A stretch of DNA of 64,000 bases from an uncultured Prevotella sp. (GTDB lineage Bacteria > Bacteroidota > Bacteroidia > Bacteroidales > Bacteroidaceae). The notes beneath the pieces are model-generated. The model made no database searches. It saw only the letters and a program-made list of their open reading frames with translations, and was not told the origin of the DNA. Where the stretch lies: the NCBI GenBank assembly GCA_900318395.1, contig ONKL01000004.1:39769-103768 (forward strand), in the 5' to 3' direction. Positions 48,646 to 56,454 of this stretch are shown piece by piece; positions within the stretch are counted from its first letter, which is position 1; every line of letters starts with the position of its first letter. The position numbers and the translations under genes were made by a program.

Positions 48646-49854
48646 ATGGTAGAAAGAAGATATATGAAGATAATCGTAGATAAAGGACATTTGCTGAAGT
48701 GGGCGGTGGTGATGCTTTTCACTTTCCACTTTTCACTTCTCACTTCTTACGCTCAGGAGGATGATAAGCAGACGATGTTCAATCCCGTTGAGCATGCTGT
48801 GGTGTCGCAGACCATCGCCCCTGATGCCCGTGGTGCCGGTATGGGCGACGTGGGTGTGGCCACCGATCCCGATGTGAATTCACAGTACTGGAATCCTGCC
48901 AAGTATCCGTTTTGCATCAGTCGTGCAGGTATCGCCCTGAACTATACCCCGTGGCTGCGCCAGCTCGTCAATGATATCGACTTGGCCTATCTCTCAGGTT
49001 ATGTCCGTATCGGCGACTACTCGGCCATCAGTGGTTCACTGCGTTATTTCTCCTTAGGTGAGGTGTTTGCCGACGACGGCATGACGGTGAAGCCCTATGA
49101 GATGTCGTTTGATGTGGCTTACTCGATGATGCTCAGCGAGAAATTCTCACTGGGAGCAGCCATCCGATGGATCTATAGCGACCTGCGCTATGACTATAGC
49201 GAGGACTCGAAGCCGGCATCAGCCTTTGCTGCCGACTTGGCGATGTACTATAACAACTACATCATGATGGGCAGTCGTGAGTGCCAGCTCGGCATCGGTC
49301 TGAACTTATCTAACATCGGTAGTAAGATCTCTTTCTATGGCGATGACGAGAGTCAGTTCCTGCCTGCCAATATGCGTCTGGGTGCCTCGCTGATGATACC
49401 TGTCGACGAGTATAACCGCTTCTCCATCTCGGCAGATGCCAACAAGCTGCTTGTGCCCACAGTGCCCCGTCAGCAGGAAGGTGAGTCGAACAGCGACTAT
49501 CAGGACCGTGTGCGTCGTGAGTATAGCGATGTGAGTGCCATCAGCGGTATCTTCAAGAGTTTCACTGATGCGCCTGGCGGTTTCAAGGAGGAGTTGGAGG
49601 AGATTCAGTGGAGTATTGGTGCAGAATACGTCTACCATGATCAGTTCTCGCTTCGTGCTGGCTATCATCATCAGAGTGAGTCGAAGGGTAATCTGAAATA
49701 CTTCACTGTCGGAGGCGGCTTCCGCATGAGTGTCTTCTCGCTCGATGTGGGCTATGTCATCTCTACTGCGCGCAGCAATCCCCTCGACCAGACATTACGT
49801 TTCACCCTTGCCTTCGATATGGATGGCATCAAGGATCTGTTTAGAAAAAGGTAA
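48646..49854 (+). CDS. porV: Type IX secretion outer-membrane protein PorV (LptO)
   Basis: The protein (402 residues from 48646, or 396 from the ATG at 48664) has a signal peptide and the PorV family start: NPVEHAVVSQTIAPDARGAG, GDVGVATDPDVNSQYWNPAK, where the asparagine-rich turn is typical. The rest is an FadL-like barrel. PorV shuttles cargo from the translocon to PorU. It directly follows porU. The signal peptide core FTFHFSLLTS is encoded by a CACTTTTCACTT tandem repeat, the complement of the repeat after pnp. Confidence 0.92.
   Translation: MVERRYMKIIVDKGHLLKWAVVMLFTFHFSLLTSYAQEDDKQTMFNPVEHAVVSQTIAPDARGAGMGDVGVATDPDVNSQYWNPAKYPFCISRAGIALNYTPWLRQLVNDIDLAYLSGYVRIGDYSAISGSLRYFSLGEVFADDGMTVKPYEMSFDVAYSMMLSEKFSLGAAIRWIYSDLRYDYSEDSKPASAFAADLAMYYNNYIMMGSRECQLGIGLNLSNIGSKISFYGDDESQFLPANMRLGASLMIPVDEYNRFSISADANKLLVPTVPRQQEGESNSDYQDRVRREYSDVSAISGIFKSFTDAPGGFKEELEEIQWSIGAEYVYHDQFSLRAGYHHQSESKGNLKYFTVGGGFRMSVFSLDVGYVISTARSNPLDQTLRFTLAFDMDGIKDLFRKR
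48717..48750 (+). repeat. CACTTTTCACTT repeat encoding the PorV signal peptide core
   Basis: CTTTTCACTTTCCACTTTTC and then ACTTCTCACTTC lie in frame within the signal peptide. The reverse complement closely matches 26937-26969. Confidence 0.7.
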
Positions 49855-49861
49855 AAGCATT

Positions 49862-50347
49862 ATGAAGATACGTGTTGGTATGGGCTATGATGTCCATCAG
49901 TTAGTGGAAGGCCGCGATCTGTGGATGGGCGGCATCAAGATTGAACATAGTAAAGGACTTCTGGGTCACAGCGATGCCGACGTGCTGTTGCACGCCATCT
50001 GTGACGCCTTGCTGGGTGCTGCCAATATGCGCGACATCGGCTATCACTTCCCAGATACCGCCGAGTTTACGGACGGCATGGACAGTAAGGTGATCTTGAA
50101 GAAGACCATCGAACTGATTGCCACCAAGGGCTATCATCTGGTGAATATCGATGCCACCATCTGTGCCGAGCGCCCCAAGATGAATCCCCATATCCCTGAG
50201 ATGAAAGCCTGTATGGCAGAGATATGCGGTTGTGACGAGGATGATATCTCCATCAAGGCCACAACCACTGAGAAACTCGGCTTTACAGGTCGCGAGGAAG
50301 GTATTTCCGCCTACGCCGTCTGCCTTATCGCCACGGATAATAAGTAA
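49862..50347 (+). CDS. ispF: 2-C-methyl-D-erythritol 2,4-cyclodiphosphate synthase
   Basis: The start was set at the ATG at 49862 (MKIRVGMGYDVHQLVEGRDL). The 161-residue protein has the metal-binding GYDVH, HSDADVLLHAICDALLGAA and the C-terminal [20 protein letters not shown]. It makes the cyclic diphosphate in the MEP isoprenoid pathway. It lies 8 bases after porV. Its last 23 bases overlap the convergent gene at 50325. A second, diverged copy of its last 29 codons lies at 52552. Confidence 0.95.
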   Translation: MKIRVGMGYDVHQLVEGRDLWMGGIKIEHSKGLLGHSDADVLLHAICDALLGAANMRDIGYHFPDTAEFTDGMDSKVILKKTIELIATKGYHLVNIDATICAERPKMNPHIPEMKACMAEICGCDEDDISIKATTTEKLGFTGREEGISAYAVCLIATDNK

Positions 50348-52049
50348 AACCGATTGTCAGCGCACGGTTCTTAAACGACTGCATCAGAAGGAGGGTGGTA
50401 GTTTCAGGCTGCCCTGCTATGTCGTGGAAATCTGCAAACACGTTGCAGCGCCTTCCTAAGTCCTTGTTCACTTTTATTGAAGCGTAGAGATGGGCATGCT
50501 GCTCAAGGATATCCTTCTTGCTGTTGAAAAGTAAGACGGACGACAGTCTGAAGCCATTGCCCAGCAGCAGAGTGGGGGCGAACTTCAGGGTGAAGAAGGT
50601 GTCGTTGTTGGATTCTTCGAGTTTGACATGCTCGTGGTACACATTGGCACCTCCCGTCAGTCTGAGTGGTCCTTTGTTCCAGGTGACGGATGCCCCCAGC
50701 CCCGTGAGTGACTGATTGGGTGTGGGCAGATCTGTCAGCAGCGTGTGCGTCGCACTGCCCGTCACCACCATCTGCTCCGTCTGATAGGTATAGCGCAACT
50801 CTGAGCGCCAGGCGTAATTCGTCTTGTAGTCAGTATTGTAACGAACATATTCCCCGAATAGATCGTCAATGAAGGCACTGACGGCAGGGTTGAAGAACGA
50901 GCGGTTGAAGATGCCTTGTATGGCATGCCGTCCTTTATGATACCCTACGCTGGCAATCAGGGCGTGATCGTTGCGGTTGTGTGACCACAGTCTCTCGTCG
51001 CTCTTGTTGTATTGCTTATTCCAGAAGGTGTTGTGCCTGAAGCGGTCGCCTATGGTGATAATCCACGGTCCCTTCTTAAAGTCCAGCTTCACATACAGAT
51101 CGTTGTAGAGGTATTGTTCACGGTTTATGTCCCGATACCAGCAGTTTGTATAGCCGCCCTCATAGCCTGCGGTTATCGTGAGCGCCTGTTTCAGGAGCGG
51201 AAAGCTGCACTCTGCGATCCACCAAGGCGTGGCCATACGTTCTTTAACACTTTCCAGGTTATTGTTCGAATAGTTCATGCCAGCCTCGAAATAGAGGCCA
51301 GTTCCCTGTTCGTTGAGGTTGCGCTCATAGGTGGCCACGAACTCACCCCAGCGTTGTCTGGAAGGCAAACTCTCTGTCTCCCCATTGTTTGTCAGACGAT
51401 CCTTCTGCTCGCCATAGCCTTGTGAGAGCTTGAACTTCAGCAGATCGTCGTCTGTTATCTGCCAGTCTAGGAAAAACATCGCATTCTCCACACCGTTGCG
51501 GGAAGTGACAGTGGCACCTGACAATGATTCAGCCTTACCATACTGCAAGTTAGTCTGCGCGAAACCGCGGATGGTGACCTTGTCACCTGCACTGGCGATA
51601 TCGGCATACACCTTACCATTACCGTAAGTGCTGCCGTTAAGGGCGAGTTTGCCTGTCAAGCCTTTGCTACCTTCCTTGAACTGGAGGTCGATGCTGCCGG
51701 TGGTACCGTCCATTGCATTGTCCACTGAACCGTAGGTGCACACGATAACCTGGCTGAGCTCACAGGCTTTGATGTTTTCCAACAAGGGCTCATAGTCGAT
51801 ACTCAGCCTGATGTCATCGACAGACAAGAGATATTCGGCCGTGATGCTTTTGCCATCGTTGGACATCAGTTCCGGGCACATGTGCAGCACATCCATCAGC
51901 GTCATCTCGCTGTCGGGATTCAACAATTCTACATGGATAATGTATTTGTTGCCCTCATGTTCTATAATCTCATCCTGGGCCCTCATCGGGATGGAGCAGC
52001 AGGCGAGCAGGACGGTCAGGACCATCGTTAAGAGTCTTTCCTTCTTCAT
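50325..52049 (-). CDS. TonB-receptor-like outer-membrane barrel protein (574 aa)
   Basis: A signal peptide (MKKERLLTMVLTVLLACCSI, ending MRAQ) is followed by a plug-like domain: MTLMDVLHMCPELMSNDGKS, LSQVIVCTYGSVDNAMDGTT, GSIDLQF. About 400 residues of amphipathic strands then end in an aromatic tail (ALTIGFTYYPWR). The plan is that of a short TonB-dependent receptor (usual length 700-1000) without a clear TonB box or carboxypeptidase-like domain. The substrate is unknown. A -7 box lies at 52068. The 3' end overlaps ispF by 23 bases. The gene lies between ispF and an ispF remnant, so it may have been inserted there. Confidence 0.75.
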   Translation of the reverse strand: MKKERLLTMVLTVLLACCSIPMRAQDEIIEHEGNKYIIHVELLNPDSEMTLMDVLHMCPELMSNDGKSITAEYLLSVDDIRLSIDYEPLLENIKACELSQVIVCTYGSVDNAMDGTTGSIDLQFKEGSKGLTGKLALNGSTYGNGKVYADIASAGDKVTIRGFAQTNLQYGKAESLSGATVTSRNGVENAMFFLDWQITDDDLLKFKLSQGYGEQKDRLTNNGETESLPSRQRWGEFVATYERNLNEQGTGLYFEAGMNYSNNNLESVKERMATPWWIAECSFPLLKQALTITAGYEGGYTNCWYRDINREQYLYNDLYVKLDFKKGPWIITIGDRFRHNTFWNKQYNKSDERLWSHNRNDHALIASVGYHKGRHAIQGIFNRSFFNPAVSAFIDDLFGEYVRYNTDYKTNYAWRSELRYTYQTEQMVVTGSATHTLLTDLPTPNQSLTGLGASVTWNKGPLRLTGGANVYHEHVKLEESNNDTFFTLKFAPTLLLGNGFRLSSVLLFNSKKDILEQHAHLYASIKVNKDLGRRCNVFADFHDIAGQPETTTLLLMQSFKNRALTIGFTYYPWR

Positions 52050-52067
52050 TTACTTATTATTTGGGTG

Positions 52068-52075
52068 CAAAGATA
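52068..52075 (-). promoter_or_regulatory. -7 promoter box (TATCTTTG) for the TonB-receptor-like gene
   Basis: The minus strand reads TATCTTTG 18 bases upstream of the ATG at 52049. Confidence 0.55.
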
Positions 52076-52161
52076 ATCATTTCTTCTCTAAAAAAAGAAA
52101 GCCATCTGTGTCTTTAGTAAAAAAATCGCCGAAACATTTGGCGGATCGATAAAGTTATCCT

Positions 52162-52169
52162 ATCTTTGC
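52162..52169 (+). promoter_or_regulatory. -7 promoter box (TATCTTTG) for the small gene at 52199
   Basis: TATCTTTG lies 29 bases upstream of the ATG at 52199. Confidence 0.55.
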
Positions 52170-52198
52170 ACTCGATATGATTTAAAATTCATTGCGTT

Positions 52199-52339
52199 AT
52201 GTATAAGAAGGTAGTTTATAAAACCAAAGAGGAAGCTGCAATAGCTTTGCAGAAAATGGTTCAGAGAAAACGCGAGTGGGTTGCTCAGGCAGAGAAAGAA
52301 TTAGATGAATTAGCCACAGAAAGGCTGTTTGCCATCTAA
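52199..52339 (+). CDS. Small charged protein, probably frameshifted near its end (46 aa)
   Basis: The frame MYKKVVYKTKEEAAIALQKM continues as a charged helix (QRKREWVAQAEKELDELATE) and stops early after RLFAI. In another frame the sequence continues through LPSKEDFDEFVGFFQNKPQ to a stop just past the first 50 bases of the 121-bp repeat at 52342. That tail looks protein-like and also occurs, in frame with different upstream codons, in the second repeat copy at 54060. The simplest reading is an ancestral protein of about 65 residues broken by a one-base shift. A promoter is present. Function unknown. Confidence 0.5.
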   Translation: MYKKVVYKTKEEAAIALQKMVQRKREWVAQAEKELDELATERLFAI

Positions 52340-52341
52340 AG

Positions 52342-52462
52342 AGGATTTTGACGAGTTCGTAGGTTTTTTCCAGAACAAACCTCAATGACTAATACTAAAG
52401 GTCACAAATTGTGACCTCCAATTCAGACAATAATACAGAAAGAACCGTCCCTTTTGTGCTCA
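52342..52462. repeat. 121-bp direct repeat, copy A
   Basis: It is identical to 54060-54180 except for one base. It contains the end of a small coding frame (DFDEFVGFFQNKPQ) and the first arm of an AACCGTCCC terminator hairpin. The gap to the next gene also contains an ispF remnant (52552). Confidence 0.9.
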
Positions 52463-52546
52463 CAACTTTCAGAAGTAGTTGGCCGCATCTGGAAATAACA
52501 AAAGGACGGCTCTCTTGCTGCTAACAAAAGAACCGTCCCATCGTTA
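52440..52546 (+). terminator. AACCGTCC / GGACGGCT hairpin array after the small gene
   Basis: AGAACCGTCC (52442) can pair with GGACGGCTCT (52504), followed by CTTGCTGC. A third copy, AAGAACCGTCCC, follows at 52529. The same arrangement with a shorter loop occurs at 54160-54222. Confidence 0.5.
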
Positions 52547-52551
52547 TCTAC

Positions 52552-52641
52552 ATCAAGGCCACAACCACAGAAAAGCTTGGCTTCACAGGTCGCGAGGAAG
52601 GCATCTCAGCGTATGCCGTCGTGCTGATTGAGAAAGACTGA
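52552..52641 (+). pseudogene. ispF 3' remnant (29 codons)
   Basis: The sequence encodes [20 protein letters not shown] followed by YAVVLIEKD and a stop. This matches the end of the intact ispF (50255-50347) with many synonymous changes. It lacks the rest of the gene and any start. It marks either the old 3' end of ispF after an insertion or a recombination scar. Confidence 0.85.
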
Positions 52642-52652
52642 GTCAGCAGGGC

Positions 52653-53606
52653 TTAGAGGGATGCCTTGTAGGTCGCGATGCGCTTGGCCACGTTTGCCTT
52701 GATGTTGTTGTAGTAGAAGGTGTAGTCCTCGCCGTGACGGCCGTCGGGACCGAAGAATGCTGCAGCGATCTTGGCTGTATCCTCTGGCATCGGGGCTGCC
52801 TTGGCATTCGTTATGACCGAGCCGCGGGCAAGATTCACCTGGGCGTCAGCACCTATATCAGCAATCTCAGGCTCTCCGGTCTGTTCGTTCACGATGAGCG
52901 AGCCGAGGTTCAGGCTGGCAGGAGCGTATGTCTCGTCGAGCTTCCAGTTCAGCGGGTTGATGCTGATACCACCAGGCATCAGCACAACAGTCTTGGCATC
53001 CACCTCGGCATTCTTCGGACCCTCGGTGTTCCAGCTGACGATGACGCCAGCGTCACTTTCACCGGTAGCAAACTTCAGGTACGGATAGGTCTCAAGTTCT
53101 TCCTTCGTCACCGCGTAGCCTATCACGTAGGCGGCTACCATACGCTGGTAGTAGTCTGGGTGTTCCTTGAAGTATCTGAACAATACCTGCTTGACCAATG
53201 CTGAGCCCTGGCTGTGTCCGGCGATGATGAACGGGCGGCCCTCGTTGTAGTGCTCGAAGTAGTAGTCGAGCGCATCTACGATGTCATTGTATGGCATGCC
53301 GAGAAGGGCAGCATCAAGGTTCCCGTCTCTCTCAACTATTTTCCCTGCATACTTCAGGCCAGACTGGCGGTAGTATGGGGCGAACACATTGGTGTCATCA
53401 GCGTATGTCGTTGCATGACCTATATACTCAACACCCATACCCTCAATCATCTCTTTATTGTCAAGTGAGCCGTAGTCCGGCGCACCCTCTTCGAAGCTGC
53501 CCAAGATATACTCAGTAGCAAAGATATAGAACGTATCAACGTCCTTGGTGATTTCAGGGAATTTACACCAGTTTTCCTTCTGGGAATAATCGATAGTTGT
53601 TTTCAT
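52653..53606 (-). CDS. DUF3089 alpha/beta-hydrolase without signal peptide (317 aa)
   Basis: The protein starts MKTTIDYSQKENWCKFPEIT and is homologous over its whole length to the N-terminal half of the 850-residue fusion at 59511 (TDYSQKSSWHQIPEIT). The nucleophile elbow is IIAGHSQGSALVKQ near residue 130. DUF3089 proteins are alpha/beta-hydrolases of unknown substrate. The paralogue has a lipoprotein signal; this one begins right at the mature domain, so it should stay in the cytoplasm unless a start is missed. Its promoter (-7 at 53671) carries the same direct-repeat operator as two other genes in the 54-62 kb system, so it probably belongs to that regulon. Confidence 0.85.
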   Translation of the reverse strand: MKTTIDYSQKENWCKFPEITKDVDTFYIFATEYILGSFEEGAPDYGSLDNKEMIEGMGVEYIGHATTYADDTNVFAPYYRQSGLKYAGKIVERDGNLDAALLGMPYNDIVDALDYYFEHYNEGRPFIIAGHSQGSALVKQVLFRYFKEHPDYYQRMVAAYVIGYAVTKEELETYPYLKFATGESDAGVIVSWNTEGPKNAEVDAKTVVLMPGGISINPLNWKLDETYAPASLNLGSLIVNEQTGEPEIADIGADAQVNLARGSVITNAKAAPMPEDTAKIAAAFFGPDGRHGEDYTFYYNNIKANVAKRIATYKASL

Positions 53607-53670
53607 AAAGTTTATATTTTTAATAATTGGTAAATATATCAGATTCTTTAGTAGACAGGGTCATTAACTG

Positions 53671-53757
53671 CAAAGGTAAGCAGATTTTTCGAAATAACCT
53701 TGCCGAAAGTGCCAAATGATTCAGATTTTGCTGATTCTGAAACAATATTTGCTGATT
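53671..53757 (-). promoter_or_regulatory. Promoter and direct-repeat operator of the DUF3089 gene
   Basis: The minus-strand -7 box TACCTTTG lies at 53671-53678. Upstream, after 42 bases, is AATCAGCAAAATCTGA, and 21 bases beyond it AATCAGCAAATATTG (53721-53757). The same arrangement stands before the genes at 56247 and 62063. Confidence 0.7.
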
Positions 53758-53823
53758 TCGAAAGTATAGTACGAGTTGCAGAACATCCAATCCAACAAAA
53801 GAACCGTCCCATCGTTATCGTGA

Positions 53824-53900
53824 ATAGTAGAATTTTTTAGAATTAATAGTAGAACTTTTTAGAATTAATAGTAAATAGTTCTGAAATTAATAGTAAAAAA
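53824..53900. repeat. AGAATTAATAGTA tandem repeat in a gene-free gap
   Basis: AATAGTAGAATTTTTTAGAA, then AATAGTAGAACTTTTTAGAA, then AATAGTAAATAGTTCTGAAA repeat with a period of about 22 bases. No gene is seen between 53610 and 54260 apart from repeats and the copy-B remnant. Confidence 0.7.
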
Positions 53901-54059
53901 TCGGTCTATTCGAGCCCTGCGAGTACCTGCGGCGAGGTAGCTTGCACCAACCTCCAAACATTTGGCTTCACTACTTAACTACAAAGAAGTTGAACAAATG
54001 CGAAACTTGAATATGTAACTTTGCAGAAAAGAACAATCCCCGATTAGAAACTATCACTA

Positions 54060-54180
54060 AGGATTTTGACGAGTTCGTAGGTTTTTTCCAGAACAAACCT
54101 CAATGACTAATACTAAAGGTCACAAATTGTGAACTCCAATTCAGACAATAATACAGAAAGAACCGTCCCTTTTGTGCTCA
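54060..54180. repeat. 121-bp direct repeat, copy B, with a gene remnant
   Basis: One base differs from copy A at 52342-52462. It carries the same C-terminal frame (DFDEFVGFFQNKPQ), here preceded by LETITK but no start codon, so it is the tail of a lost gene. A TAACTTTG promoter-like box lies at 54016. A hairpin AACCGTCCC / GGACGGCT closes the copy (54160-54200). Confidence 0.85.
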
Positions 54181-54261
54181 AAGAAGGACGGCTCTTTTGC
54201 TGCTGACAAAAGAGCCGTCCCACCGTTATCTGCAATTATGTTGCACTTATTAAGATACGAC

Positions 54262-56247
54262 TTAGTAGCGCTTCTCTACAATCGCCATGTAATACTCGTA
54301 TTCGGGATGAAAGGAAGTCCATTGATAAGCATTATTTGAAAAAATATAATCTCCCAAAGACCCGGAAACTTGCCATCCAAGTTCCCTCCATACAGGGCGC
54401 ATTCCAAAACCTCCATGCATATCAATCAATCCAGTATCCCACATGCGGTCAGGGTCAGAGATCATCAGGTTTGGTATATTATTGGGCGAGGCCAGTGGCT
54501 TGGCAAGGACTGCACCGCCAGGTTGTTTGCTGGCGTCATCTCCTAACAACATTTTCGTCCACCAGGTATCCTGGTTAGAATAGAAAGTTGATTTATAATA
54601 TTCGTAGATGGTCTTGATTTCTGGTTCAGTAATCAACTTCGACTTCAGTTCCTTAGGATTCTCAATCTTGACGGAACCAGCCTCATGCCACTCAGGTCTG
54701 AAAACAGCATCACAACCGTCAATTTTATAATTAGGAGCCTTGCTGTTACCATATTTATAGTAGTAATACTTCTGTATCTCCTTGTGCATGATGAAGTGGG
54801 CACCCTTGATCTGGCAGACACGGAACTTGTCAGGGTCAGAAATCTTAAACTCACAGAATGCCTTAAGCTGGGGCTTGTAGCCTTTGTAACTGTTGTAGAG
54901 CCCTTCTTTCTCTACATCGCTCAATCCGCCATAGGCTGAGTAGAGGCTGATCATGAAGAGGCTCTTGGCAATCATCGTCAAGTCGTAGGCACGATAGCTC
55001 TTGCGGTCGCCTATGCCTATATGCTCCCAGGGGTACTTGTTGAATACCAGTCCGTCGTAGATGCGGTCCATACCCTTGCCGAAACCAGTATGCTCCACAG
55101 TGGTAAGGTACTCTATGTACTCCCAAGTGAGGTTGGCATATTGTTCGTCCTTGCCCACCCATGCCTTGGCATACTCGGCTAACTTGGGTGCGTTCTTGTT
55201 CTCTTTATATAGCTTGTAGGCACTATCGAAATATTTTCTGTTTTGCACCTTCAGCTTATTGTAGTATTTTTCGTTGCGGTTGTTAAACATATTCACGATC
55301 TCGGTCTTCTCCATCCTTTGGGCGATTTCGATGAGGCGTCCGTTTATCTCGTCGAGCTTCGCCATCATCACCTGCTGGTTTTGCAGCACATTGTCGAGTT
55401 TGTCGAGAATGGCGTCCAGCTTGGCGTTGATCTGCTCGTTAGGGTCTTCCTCAAAGAGGGAACCAAATATTTTCAAGCCCGTGGTGATGGCTGAAGTAAT
55501 GGCAATTCTGGTACCAGCTCTGGCAGATGCCCCATCTTCGTTCCACTCCAGCGGCTTGTCGAGGTCAGTCACTGTCACTTTCTTCTCTACAGTTTTTCCC
55601 TCATCATCCACATCTTCTACTTCCACAGTTGCCGAACCGCTCCAGTCGATGCTTGCGCTTGCGTCGGGACCTTCAGCGGATATGGCATCATAGTAAGCCA
55701 TCAGCTCCTTCCATTCGGGATCATCGATTTCCGTGCCCCAGTTGCTCAAGTCTTTGCAGAGCCATGAGAAGTTGCCTGTTACCTTCTCGCCTTCGTAGGT
55801 CAGCTCAAACTCCATCGTCTCGTCGGAGGTCATGGTGAAGTTGACAGTCTGGCCTGAGATGGCACTGCCCGCGATGGTGGGGAAGGTGATAGTACCTGTA
55901 TTCGCAGATTTGTTGTAGGTGATCTTTCCCTCCACGAGGTTGTCTGCGCCCTCAGCTGTGTAAGTGAAGAAGGAAGCCTTGTCGCCCTCAACCATCATGC
56001 CGACGGCTGGCATCTCCTCAAGTTCCTCCTCAGTGTATTTGCCTGAGGCACTAAGCGCGGTGTCATGCTCCGTCCATATGCCCTGCTTCAGCTGGGCAGC
56101 GTCGTTGGTCGGTGTGGTCGGTGTCGTCACCGGCTTGTCCTCTGTTCCTACAATTGCATCCATCAGCCCTTGGCATGAGGATAGCGTAAACATGGAGCTG
56201 CAACACAACATCGCAGCCGCTAAATAATTAATCGTTTTTTTATTCAT
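54262..56247 (-). CDS. Large lipoprotein of unknown function, regulon member (661 aa)
   Basis: The start was set at the ATG at 56247 (MNKKTINYLAAAMLCCSSMF), giving a lipobox LSSC. Residues 40-230 form a beta-rich domain. Near residue 250 a hydrophobic helix (IAITSAITTGLKIFGSLF) is followed by amphipathic helices (INAKLDAILDKLDNVLQNQQ, MAKLDEINGRLIEIAQRM), a pattern reminiscent of alpha-helical pore-forming proteins. The C-terminal 350 residues are rich in Tyr and Trp and match no family I know. The promoter (-7 at 56276) carries three operator repeats. It is probably outer-membrane anchored. Toxin-like activity is a speculation from the helix pattern. Confidence 0.75.
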   Translation of the reverse strand: MNKKTINYLAAAMLCCSSMFTLSSCQGLMDAIVGTEDKPVTTPTTPTNDAAQLKQGIWTEHDTALSASGKYTEEELEEMPAVGMMVEGDKASFFTYTAEGADNLVEGKITYNKSANTGTITFPTIAGSAISGQTVNFTMTSDETMEFELTYEGEKVTGNFSWLCKDLSNWGTEIDDPEWKELMAYYDAISAEGPDASASIDWSGSATVEVEDVDDEGKTVEKKVTVTDLDKPLEWNEDGASARAGTRIAITSAITTGLKIFGSLFEEDPNEQINAKLDAILDKLDNVLQNQQVMMAKLDEINGRLIEIAQRMEKTEIVNMFNNRNEKYYNKLKVQNRKYFDSAYKLYKENKNAPKLAEYAKAWVGKDEQYANLTWEYIEYLTTVEHTGFGKGMDRIYDGLVFNKYPWEHIGIGDRKSYRAYDLTMIAKSLFMISLYSAYGGLSDVEKEGLYNSYKGYKPQLKAFCEFKISDPDKFRVCQIKGAHFIMHKEIQKYYYYKYGNSKAPNYKIDGCDAVFRPEWHEAGSVKIENPKELKSKLITEPEIKTIYEYYKSTFYSNQDTWWTKMLLGDDASKQPGGAVLAKPLASPNNIPNLMISDPDRMWDTGLIDMHGGFGMRPVWRELGWQVSGSLGDYIFSNNAYQWTSFHPEYEYYMAIVEKRY

Positions 56248-56275
56248 ATATTTAAAAAGGTTTTTAAGATGGGGG

Positions 56276-56383
56276 CAAAGATAAGCAAATTCCTGCAAAA
56301 AACATTGTCCAAAGTTCCCCAAATAGCAGATTTTGCATATTTTGGAACAGATTTTGCTTATTTTAACAGATTTTGCTTATTTT
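56276..56383 (-). promoter_or_regulatory. Promoter with three direct operator repeats for the 661-aa lipoprotein
   Basis: The -7 box TATCTTTG (minus strand) lies at 56276-56283. After 42 bases come ATATGCAAAATCTGC and then two copies of ATAAGCAAAATCTGTT, 21 and 19 bases apart (56326-56383). Confidence 0.7.
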
Positions 56384-56454
56384 GCAAGTTTGGCGCGCGA
56401 GCAGAGGGACACTTTGCTGCGAACAAAAGAGTCCCTCCGCTATACGTTCCTCTT

